From Burhinus oedicnemus (taxonomy: Eukaryota; Chordata; Aves; Charadriiformes; Burhinidae): DNA of 64,000 bases. Positions 24,401 to 34,290 of this stretch are shown here, piece after piece (within the stretch, counting starts at the first letter, position 1; each line of letters begins with the position of its first letter). The stretch is from the NCBI GenBank assembly GCA_008921705.1, contig VFFE01007125.1:1126907-1190906 (forward strand). The letters run 5' to 3'. Made by a program: the position numbers and the translations under genes. A model generated the notes under the pieces. It was not told the DNA's origin. It worked only from the letters and a program-made list of their open reading frames with translations, and searched no databases.

Positions 24401-26519
24401 CTTGTGCAGCTTCAGCAGTTCAATCGGACCTGCCTTTAATTAATAAATGATTCGGGGGAGAAACACCAGCCCAGAGGCATCCCCGGCCCAGTCCCTTGCC
24501 CCACACATGGGGGGCAGGATACAGATGGGGGGACACGGGATGACAAAGCCTGGCTGCGGCCATCCCCTAAACCCCAGGGGATCCTGGTTTCCTTCCACCA
24601 CCTCCTCCTCCTGGTAGGGGCAGGAGGTGGGGGCATTTTAATATTTGAGGTTTTCCCTTGCTTCTCCCCTCTCTCCTGGAAATAAAAGGCAGCGAGGGAG
24701 CTGCGAGGGGGCCCCTGAAACCTCCCTGTGGATTTTTCCCCCCCCTCCTCCTTCTCCGAAAGACTATAGAGCCCTGAGTACATATTTGCTCAGCCTGCCC
24801 CATACTTAAACACACACAGATGCTGGGCTCCCCTGGGGACGGGGACTCGCCCACCCCCCAGGCCCCCCCTCAGCCGAGCGGAGTGGGCCAGACCCCGTGA
24901 AACACACCCCAGCAGAGGTGGAAATACCTGCCCAGGGTTTCCCCAAGGAACCCCTCTCAAACCGACCCCCCCCCAAACCAACCACCGCCACCTCCTTCTT
25001 CACCCTCCCCAATAAATATCTTTTTAATCCCCACTGCAAGAGCTTGAGAAAGAGATTCGGGATTAGGCTGCAGATGGGGGGAATGGGGTGGGGTGNNNNN
25101 NNNNNNNNNNNNNNNTTTTTTTTTTTTTTTATCCACGCCCCCCCTTCCCTCAAGACGAAGGATTTAATTTTAATTTAATCTTCATAAGCTGCAAAGCTGC
25201 TTAATCTCAGTGAAACCGTGCTTTCCTCTTTGGGCTTGAGTTTGGAGAGTTTACACTCAGGAGCGTGGAAGTAGTATTAACCCTTCGCTTCCCAGCACTG
25301 TTTTCACCTGTTCCTGCACACACCAGGGAGAATATCCTTACAGAGGCAGCAGAAAGGGCGAAAACCTGTCAAAACTGCCTTGATGGTGGTGCTGGGGAAT
25401 GGGTTAAGATCTACAGACACCCCCTCCCCCCCCCGGTGATCCCCAAAGCCTTTGGGCAGAAGTGAAGGGAAATGTCACACAGATGTTAACCCACTGATGG
25501 GCACGCTGCTTGGACATGTGCTCTCCTCGCTTTCTCCATCCCTGGAATCACCAGCACCCCTGGCTCTTTCTCCATGCTTTCTGGCTTAGGAAGGGGCACG
25601 ACCACCACCTAAAGGAGATGGAGATGTGTTTAGAAGGGCTCACCCTAACCCTGGCTCCAGCCAGGTCCTCCCTGACCCTCCAGAGACCATCACCACGGGC
25701 ACTGTCCCCTGGGTTTCGTAGGGACCGCTTGGGACCTCGTGCAGGGTTGGCGGGGGCTATTTCCCTCACATGTCCGGCATCCTGCTGGAGGGAAACATCT
25801 CACCGATAAATGAGGAGAGACAGCCCCTCGGAAAACAATCCTTCTTGCAGTCCGTCCCTGTCTTGGTCTAACTCTAAGCACAAGCAAACCTTTCAAAACC
25901 CAAAGAAAACAGGGGGAGCTGAGGGGACCCCTTGTAGATTTGCTGAGGGTTTAGTGCTGGTTGAGGTTTCTCCCCTGTTCTGGGCTTGGATTCGCATTTC
26001 CGTGACCGTGGACCACTTTGGGACTCTATCACGACAGGGTTCAGCAGGTCCTGTAGCACCTGCTACCCCCCCAGCTCCGCAGCACCGCTGCCGCTGAAAT
26101 CAGCACCAAAATTCCTGCTAGCTTTGGTGTCTCTGTTGGTACCAGTGGAAAATCAGGTTCTTGAAACAGCTAGACCGTAGTTCGACAAACTTCAGGGTCC
26201 AGAAAAGACAAGCAAGGGCTGCAGAATGCATCTCCGGTCCCATTCCCAGTTCGCTCCCCTCTTCCAGTACAGCCTGGTACCTCCAAAAAGTGCAGAGGAC
26301 CAGAGAGGGAACCAAGTGTCAGCTGTCCCATGTTCCCAGCGGGTGTTTTATTTTTCATATCCCCACCAAAACAGACACTTTCACGTGACAAGCGATTTGC
26401 TCGGCAGCACGGGTAGGGGACAGGGGCTCACGGCTGGAGCAGCCAAGCCTGCCCCACACACCGGCTCAGGGCGAGCTGGATTTGGGCAAAAATCAGGAAT
26501 AACTCTGCCAGAAACACAG
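24401..26519. other. GC-rich unique sequence with polypyrimidine runs and an assembly gap
   Basis: Base composition changes to GC-rich. C-runs (G-runs on the minus strand) are frequent at 24.73-24.98 kb and 25.42 kb. The block 25160-25215, beside the gap, is AT-rich with TTAATTTAATC and GCTGCTTAATC motifs and resembles a conserved homeodomain-binding element. No coding exon was recognised. Confidence 0.5.
25096..25115. other. Assembly gap (20 N)
   Basis: Twenty unresolved bases are bounded on the left by G-rich sequence (GGGGTGGGGTG) and on the right by T15. A 20-N placeholder usually marks a gap of unknown or hard-to-sequence length. The flanks suggest a GC-rich or homopolymer sequencing problem rather than a biological feature. 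Confidence 0.98.
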
Positions 26520-27840
26520 AGGGGCAAGAAAGCAGGGAAACTTGCTGCGAAGGGCTAGGCGAGGAACGCACCGGAGTATCCGCTCTGTTGCGTTTCCAAA
26601 AGCCCGACCCCCTCCCGTACCGCTTCCGAGTCCTGCCGCTGGAACCCCCGTTTGGTTTAATTAGGCCCAGGCTGAAACGCATGTTTGGGACGCTGCCCTT
26701 GCTTTTCAAACCCGCTACTGACAGCTGAAGGAGTTGCCAGAAGGTTTGAAAAGTCACCCTGGCAATTCAGGGGGCTGCAGAGATGTCGCGCGTCCCTTCT
26801 GGCATCCACTTAGGCAAAATAAGAAGGTCAGCCCCGTGTCATCCCACCATGCCGCGACTTGCGAGGCAGGGAACAACTTGGAGGCTACCTGGAGCCGGCT
26901 CCTTTTTGCCGTTGTTGTTTCTTTCCCGAACTAACTTGATTTTCACAGGAACTTTCAAACACCGCGTGGCGTTGACTGCAGGTTTCAGCACGGCGATACC
27001 TTAATTGCGACACTTTAAGAAGGGTCGTGTATATATATTCGATCCGGGGCTAGCAGGTCTGAGCGTGGTCTATGTGCCGCCGTCGATAGGAGTCACCAAG
27101 CGCCTCTCTCCTAGGAGCAACCAGCCAAAAAACCAATGAGGGCGGCTGCAGAAGGATGGGGATGCGAGGACTTCGTGTAGAGGCAGGCTCTGGGGCAGCC
27201 TTAGGCTAAGCTAGAAGTGGTACCCGCTCTTTCGCTCCCCCCCCGGCAGAGCAAAGCAAAGCTCTCTTGTAGGGGTTTGAGTCAGGAGGATTCCCACAGG
27301 CTGCGGCAGCCGACCGCTCCGAGCTGCAGGGCACGCTTCATCTGTCTGAGGCTGGAAGAGTTGAATCTTGAGAGCCGTGGCCCTAATTGCTGGGCTTTTT
27401 GCAGCTCGGGCGCTTTGCATGCGAAAGTCGGTGATGCCGAGACCGGGCAGAGCAGGATGCGACCTAAATGTGAAGCTGTCACTCCCGGTATTCCGTTTGA
27501 CAGCCGGCAAAGAGGATCGTAAAGGCACTTTTTGAAGCAAGAGTGCCGAAGGAGGGATGGGAAATGGTTTCTTTTATTGCCTGTGTCACCGGTACATCAT
27601 GGGGCAGGACGCCGGCAGCTGAATCGCTTCTCCGCAGCACGCGGGCTGCGTGTCCCTGCCTTAACTCTAAACCAGGGTGGGAAATTCAGCGCCTGGAAAA
27701 ATGCTGGGGAAGTGAGTCCTCTCAGAGTTAAAAGCGTCTGTGCGGAAATCACGGCCCCCCTCTCCGTGAGCCTGCGGCCATGTAAACTCCATAGCGAGAT
27801 GAGCATCCCTGCCCTGAGCTTTTGAGAGGCAGCTGAGAGG
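26520..27840. promoter_or_regulatory. CpG-island-like zone, possible promoter or regulatory region
   Basis: By hand count there are about 52 CpG in 26941-27780 (840 bp) at roughly 55% G+C, giving an observed/expected ratio near 0.8. The CpG density continues left to about 26520. Most of the window has far fewer CpG. A TATATATATT stretch (27031-27040) and a CCAAT box (27133-27137) lie inside, though not in a classic promoter arrangement. In birds such islands usually mark promoters or developmental-gene regulatory DNA. No exon could be recognised, so the gene served and its direction are unknown. Confidence 0.5.
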
Positions 27841-30800
27841 GATGGACGGCTGTCTTTGATGTGGGGTAAACTACGGGGTGAAGCTCTGCTCTCCTCCAAC
27901 TCCTCTGGCAAGCCCGAGAAGTCCTCCCCCAGCATTTGCCTGGGAATATCACGATTAACACCTGCCTAAACAGCGAGGGCAATTTCACTTGTCGACTGAG
28001 CGCTTTGTGCCTGAGATCTGGCAGCGTGAGGGGGTAAATTTGGGTTAATTCTGCTATTTGGTCCAAGGGCCAGGGAAGTAAGACTGGCCTGAGCCAGAAA
28101 ACCCTGCAAATGTGGGCTTGGAAAGCAAATGTGTGCAACAGGAGCTTTAAAAGCAAGGTCCAACATCAGCAGAGCATGGGAGAAGCCAAGATGCAGGTAC
28201 TCTGATTTTATCTGAAAGGTGCTGCCGGAGCTCCTTGCAGAAAAACCTCGCCGTGGCCTACTCCCAGCCGAAAGCTCCGTGGTTTCGGTTTTCACTTTAT
28301 TTCCTTCTCTTGCCAGTCTCAGCCTGGCAGCCCCCAAGCTAGTTGTGACTGAAGGAGATAGTCTGAATAATAACAATAATAATAATAATAGTAATAGTAG
28401 TAGTAGTAGTAGTAGTAGTAACAAGAAGAAGAAGAAGAAGAAGAAGGAGGAGAAGGAGGAGGAGTAAGAGGAGGAGGAGGAGGAGGAGAAGGAGGAGGAG
28501 GAGGAGAAGGAGGAGGAGGAGGAGGAGAAGCCATCAGCCTTCTGCAGGTCTTCGGACCAGAATAGCTCCGTTTTGGGAACATGAGGGTCTTGCTCTTCAG
28601 CAGCGCTCGGTGCCTTGCAGAAGGTGCCGCACATTAGTGGGACACATTTTGGCAGCAGGATGGTCTTGACCCCTTTCTGTCTGCTGCAGCCAGAGGTTCC
28701 CCAGCCCTGGCCCCACTCCAGCTGCTTGGGCGATGCTGAAGCTTCCCTCTGGTTTTGCAGAGAAGCTGTAGCACTCCCCCAGCAATTCAAGGGGTGTCAT
28801 TAGGGGATTGGGAACCCTTCCTTGTAGACATAACCCAAAGCAGGGACAAGCTCATCCAGGTCACCTTTAGAAAGGTCCCAGCCCCTATTCCCAAGGGAGC
28901 TACATCTGCACCAGCATTGGTGTTAACCTCTGGTAGGAAGGTCCAGTACAAATCAGAAAGTTCACACCAGAACGATACTCAGGTCACCAACTAGCCAAGA
29001 CCCCGGTGCTCAGGCAGCAAAGCAGCTGGATTAAGGAGGTGCTGGTCGGTGTTTTGCTCTTTGACTTGTTTCTTGTTGTTCCTCTGATCAGCCCAGACTG
29101 GGAAAGGGGAAGGATTTGAAGTTGAATAATTTGTAGCTGGAAGTGAAAGAGAATCGTATTCTGCCTCGGAATACAGCCCATAATAAAAAGAATAATAATA
29201 ATAAAATAATCCTCTATGGAGATCCTGCAAATCCTGACTAGCTGTCTAACTTCATTAAATAAAGACAGGCTCCAAGTGCCGGGAAACAATGTCTGAAATG
29301 TTCTTTTCTCCGCACACGCTTGGGAGCGTGCCCATCCCTGCCCCGTGTATTTATGAAAGATACCATTTTTGTTATTGTACTTCGGGATTAGCAGATATCC
29401 CTGGACTATAAAATACTCGACCGCAAAATATAAAGCAAACAAGCCTCCACGTCAGGGTAATGCAGGGGCTGTGATTTCATCCCATGCAAGCCAAGAAAAG
29501 TTCAGCTGCCCGGTGGCGAGTCTGACCTGAGCAGGCTGGGTTTGGTGTGAGCTCCTTGCGTCGGGAAGAGGAAAAGCAACAGGGCAACTGTGCACGCGGG
29601 GAGGGGGTCAAGGCCGGAGGAAATGAAATCCGAGGTGTGCTTTTCAGGTCCAGGCAGTTGTTGTTTGGTTTCTGGCCTCCTAGAAATAGCCCCCGAGCGG
29701 TGCTTTGAGATCAGTGGGATTATTCCGGCTAGGGCGGTGTGTCTGCAGTCCCCGCGAGGGGTACCCCCGGCCCAGACAGCTCAAGCAGAGACAGCTGCTG
29801 GCCCTGCCACCGCCGCCCTGCGCTCCCATGTCCCTTTGAAAAACGATGCTGAGTCTGAGAGTCGTCCCACAGCTGTGTCTCTCCTAACGTCTCTTTTCCT
29901 GGGCTGGGTGTACTGATAAGGGACTATCCGAGGGGGTAAAGATGCCGGCTGGAGGATTTCCCTCTGCTTGGGAAACGCACCGCTCAGCCCCTTGATCAGA
30001 TGCAGGTGAAATCAGTCCCTGGTTTGCAAAGTTATTTGGGGCACAGAAATTACGCTCATCGCACTGAAATCCCTAAATCCCAGCTGTTACCGGGCAGCCT
30101 CTGATGAAGCAGTGCAGGCTGAGGTGATAAAGCGCCTCTCCTGGCACTGAGGTACCGGGCTGGGGAAATCCTGCTCCCTGGAGCCCGTGGGAGACCTATG
30201 GCTCCAGCTAAACCCTGCCATCGTTGAATTTTCTTTGGGCCTAAGGACCAGGAGGAGGGAATAGCTGGACTACAGCTGGCTCCAACCTAAACCCCTCTTG
30301 GAAACTGGTCCACGTTGCTGCTGAGCGGCTCCATCCTCCTATCGCACCACCAGGAAAAGGCGATTAAGTCCGGCATGTATTTAGGTAGTCACTAGACTGG
30401 GCAGCTCTCCGACCCCACGGCTGTCACTGGGCTCGTCTCAGCCTTTTGAGTTCTGATTCCTCCAAACCCCCTGGCTCCCTGACGCTGTCTGGATCAAAGG
30501 GAGAAGCCAGCAGGGATCCCCCACCCTTTTGGATGGGCTGTTTCTCTGCAAACGGGCAAGCGTAGAGGACTTGCTCTGTCTGCTCAGCTCCTACTGAAAG
30601 TGCAATTTTAGCAACTCTCAATTAGTAACCATTACAACAACAAAAAAAACCCCAATGAAAATGCATTCCTTAGGGCAAGCCTCGACCGAAAGGAAGAACA
30701 CAACAGGATCAGCCTGTGTTAAAGATCAGACCATATCAAAGATATTTTACCCCAACACGGAGAATTTGCTTTCTCCCTCTGCGTCCTCTTGGCTGTTGTA

Positions 30801-31835
30801 CTATCATTTGGCTGTCTCGCCCCGTGACACCTCAAACTTCAGCCGGCCTTGCAAGAGCTGCTGCACTAAAGATGATCTTTGTGTTGCACCTTTCGCGACG
30901 TGGCAATAAACAAATTACCCCGGGGGCTGAAACTCAGCCAGCAGAATACCTGCTGGGTCAGACTGAGCTTTGCTGTCTCGTGTCACGGGAAGAAAACACC
31001 CAAACAAGTGCTTAATGTACCTGGCTTGGCATTAATCCCTTTATTTCCACCGAGGCCAGGCTGACCTTTGCCAGTGATTAGAGGGGCTCTGTGTTTTAGG
31101 GTTTTCCTTCTCTTTCAGAGAAGTCAGCTTGGACTGACTTCTAGAAACCTGATTTTCAAGAAAGGAAAACTTTGGGCTGACGGCGTCCTCTTAACAGATT
31201 GTACTTTGATCCTCCTGTAACACAAATTCCTCTGACAGCATTCAGGTGATGGTTTGGTTGTTGAAATCTTCTGCAAGGCTGGCCTGTCTTTCTGGCCACG
31301 TGTTTTTCCCTTAACCCAGCAACGCAGAAAGCGGAATTCTCTGCCCCTTTTCCCTCCCATCCCTCCAGGATCCCAGGTTCAAGACATTTCAGCAGCACAG
31401 GGATTGTGCTCCTGTCTCCTTTCTTCCCTCCTGACCGTGTGCACCCTTCCGTGAGCGGCTTCAACTCACTGAGCTTGCACAAAAGTAACCTAAGATGGAA
31501 AAAAGAAAATAAATGTAGGAGAAGGTTTGTAGCTGGGTTAGGGAATGGCATCTGCACAGCAAAGGCTTGGATAAATCCCCAAGACACGCAAGGGAGAGAT
31601 TGGGTCACAGAGGTGGGGACAAGAAGGGATGAGTGGCCAACAATGTGTGCCCTGACACCATGGTTGTACAGTCGCGTTACGCTAGCATAAAGCCCCCCAA
31701 ATCCTCTGTTTGACAGACCCACACCCCATCCTTGTTGTACCTCCTGCTCCTTGGCAATAAATACATGAAGAGCAATGTGAGCCACAGGGCTCAATGTGAG
31801 CACAGCGCAGGCTCTGTGCTACCTCTGAACCTCCC
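27841..31835. other. GC-rich unique sequence
   Basis: CpG-rich DNA continues in patches, especially 29.56-29.83 kb. No recognisable exon was seen. A 274-codon minus-strand open frame (27966-28790) is largely the translation of a trinucleotide microsatellite and is not called as a gene. Short AAT repeats occur near 29190-29205. Confidence 0.5.
28364..28530. repeat. Compound trinucleotide microsatellite AAT-AGT-AAG-GGA
   Basis: About 167 bp pass successively through AAT, AGT, AAG and GGA units. The right part (28424-28530) is pure purine on the plus strand apart from one T at 28465, so it could form triplex (H-) DNA. All units are 3 bp, so long open frames coding for homopolymeric Ser, Glu or Lys runs appear by default. 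The tract is likely length-variable. Confidence 0.95.
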
Positions 31836-32424
31836 TGTCGTGGTCTAACCCCGGCCAGCAACTAGGACCATGCAGATGCTCGCTCACTCCTCCCGACTGG
31901 GCTGGGGGAGAGAATCAGAAGAGTAGAAGTGAGAAAAAAAACTCCTGGGTTGAGAAAAAGACAGTTTAATAGGTAGAGCAAAAACCACACATGCAATCAA
32001 AGCTAAACAAGGAATTCACTCCCTGCTTCCCACCAGCAGGCAGGTGTTCAGCCATCTCCAGGAAAGCAGAGCTCTGTCACACGTAACGGTTACTTAGGAA
32101 GACAAACACCGTAACTCTAAGTGTCCCCCCCTTTCCTTCTTCTTCCCTTAGCTTTATATACTGAGCATGACGTCATATGGCATGGAATATCCCTGTGGTC
32201 AGTTGGGGTCAGGTGTCCCAGCTGTGTCTCCTCCCAACTTTCTGTGATCCCTCCAGGCCTACTCACTGGTGGGGCAGTGTGAGGAGCAGAAAAGGCCTTG
32301 ACTGCTTAGAAACAACCAAAAACATTAGTGTGCTACTAACGCTATTCTCATCCCAAATCCAAAACACAGCACTACACCAGCTCCTAGCGAGAAAATCAAC
32401 CCCATCCCAGCTGAAACCATGACA
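31836..32424 (-). mobile_element. Endogenous retrovirus LTR, minus orientation
   Basis: The 589-bp block is bounded by TG...CA with inverted ends (TGTCGTGGT and ACCATGACA). Read on the minus strand it has an LTR promoter layout: a CRE-like TGACGTCA (32168-32175), a TATATAAAGC box 7 bp downstream (32151-32160), and an ATTAAA poly(A) signal (31965-31970) in the R region. U5 then runs to 31836. I recognise the family as a common avian ERV LTR but do not assign a subfamily. No perfect target duplication flanks it. On the right the minus strand reads GGAGGGG directly before the LTR, as a polypurine tract before a 3' LTR would. Confidence 0.85.
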
Positions 32425-32885
32425 CCCCTCCGTCAGCCACACCATCTGATCATGAACACACTTCTTGGCAGAGTCTTCATCTGAGCAGGTGAGTCCTGCA
32501 GATAGTGCCAAGTGGTGGTGCAGGATAACATAGGTCAGGGGTATTGGATATGACTACACTCGTGGGTTTTGGGGGGAAAAAATGGATTTAGGCTTGTAAA
32601 CATGAGGTGTGTTGCACCACTTGGCTTCAGAGCCAGAGGACAGGACCCAGCCATTGTATTTAGCACTACAGACATAAACAGGGACTTCCAAGACTTAGAA
32701 GTGGCCTGGACAATCTGGGATACAACATGGTTGGTACCTACTTACCTGCTTTCTCATCTGTTGCTTGCCAGGACAGTGAAAGGGTCAAGCCAAACCATTC
32801 CCGCTATGTCCAAGTCGAGGAAGGTGTTGAGCCAGGCAGGACTAGGCAACACAGCCAGCCTGCCCTAGCCCACCTCTCTGACCCT
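32425..32885 (-). mobile_element. Possible ERV internal remnant next to the LTR
   Basis: The bases immediately right of the LTR resemble a polypurine tract on the minus strand, which would mean that retroviral internal sequence follows and that 31836-32424 is a 3' LTR. I recognise no gag, pol or env motif in this stretch, and no second LTR was seen farther right. If internal sequence is present it is a short, broken remnant. The right boundary is a guess from where the sequence becomes AT-rich and gene-desert-like. Confidence 0.3.
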
Positions 32886-33509
32886 CTCAAAGTGCAGAAT
32901 AAATGAACCTTCCCAGTCCAAAGGTGTTTGGTGTCTTTGAGTCTTTGCACCTAATGACCTCGAACATCAGCCGTCTGCCAGATAAGGGCAGCTCATCAAA
33001 AGGAGACGTGGCCTCTCCAAAAAGACCTCCTCCTAGATCAGTGTCTGGGGCAAGGGCTGGAGACGGGAGTTGCTGTCTCAGCACGCAAGGCAGGCTGGTT
33101 ATCTCGTTTTTCACATGGCTGCCCTGCTGCTAATCAGGGTTCCTCGATGTTATCTTTACTTCAGTCTCCCTTCCCCTCTCTCCAAGCATTTCAGTGTATT
33201 TATCTGCTTGGTCTCGCCACACTGAGAGCAAGAAGCAGCCTCAACAGCGTTTGTAACGGCAGGTTTGAAATTCACTGGGTGTCCTTAGAAAACCTTCTCT
33301 TCCCTGTACTGAACTTTGGCTTGGGACCTGACAGGATTCTTTTCGGAATGTTTTAACAGAAAAGTGAGCGGTATGCAAAAGCTAGCTCATGCGTGCCACG
33401 GGTTAAGGGATGAGGCACTTTGTAAGGAGCAGCAGATGGTGGGGAACCACCACCTCTTGGGCACGCAGCAGAGGACAAATGATCAAGTAACTGCGACTCA
33501 GTGGGGCTT

Positions 33510-33600
33510 TGGGGGCCTCTGCCATTGTTTAAGACGACTATTAAGTCATTTAGTCATCATCTTATTGCCTTAATTAATTCACCTGGTTTATATGCCTTGA
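33510..33600. promoter_or_regulatory. Candidate conserved non-coding element
   Basis: Within about 90 bp there are CCATTGTTT (SOX-like), TTAGTCATCA (AP-1/MAF-like), CCTTAATTAATTC (homeodomain-like) and CACCTG (E-box). Such clustering is common in developmental enhancers, but short motifs occur by chance. The call is inference from composition alone. Confidence 0.3.
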
Positions 33601-34140
33601 GCACTCAAGGGATTGCAGCATCCCAGGAAGCCCTGGGCCCACCCCGTACACTAACCACAGGAATGGTGCTGGTAGCAGACATGGAATGGGAGGAAAAGGA
33701 GGGGTTCACAAGCTGGAATCACCCTGGCCATGCTCTGCGCGGGAAGGCTGGGAATGCTGGACCCAGGAGCCTCGTTTGAACCTGATTTCGTTCACACTTC
33801 CCCGCACTGTGCTCTTCCCCTGCGCCATCTCCCCATCGCGATGACAGCCGGCTCCGTCATTTCTGTCGCTGGCTTTGGCCTTTCTTTCACAAGGCTAGGG
33901 AGAAAGAAATCAACATTTTTGACCAACCTGGAAGGTACATGGAGCTGCATTCAGACCACTCCCTGTAGATACATGGAAGCCCACCAAAAGACAAGGCTGG
34001 CTCTGGCTCGCGCACAGGCTCACTTGCACCCAGACCGTGTTACTGCCGTTTCCCTTACCTGCAAGACCTGAGAATGGTCTCTAACCCACTTTACTTAGTG
34101 ACACAGCGGGGCCAGGGGCTCCTGAGACTGCTCAGCCGTA

Positions 34141-34290
34141 GGAAACCATAGGTTGACCGGCAGAGTAATTAATTCATTGCTTTTGTGAATTAAAACACAT
34201 TAAGCAATGCCTGATCTCCCCCAGGAGTAAATAGCCAGTAGCCGCTTTTGGTTTGCAAAGATACAAACCCAATTCCAAAATTCAGTGAAA
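34141..34290. promoter_or_regulatory. Candidate conserved non-coding element
   Basis: It contains GTAATTAATTCATTGC, GTGAATTAAAAC and ATTAAGCAATG in close order, followed by TTTGCAAAGATAC. CATTGC and GCAATG form a small inverted pair. The pattern resembles a homeodomain/POU-rich enhancer. Conservation was not tested. Confidence 0.3.

Noticed and set aside
27966..28790. 274-codon minus-strand open frame with long Ser/Phe/Leu runs
   Set aside because: Its middle is the translation of the trinucleotide microsatellite, the opposite strand is also open there, and the ends show no family motif. It is a repeat artefact.
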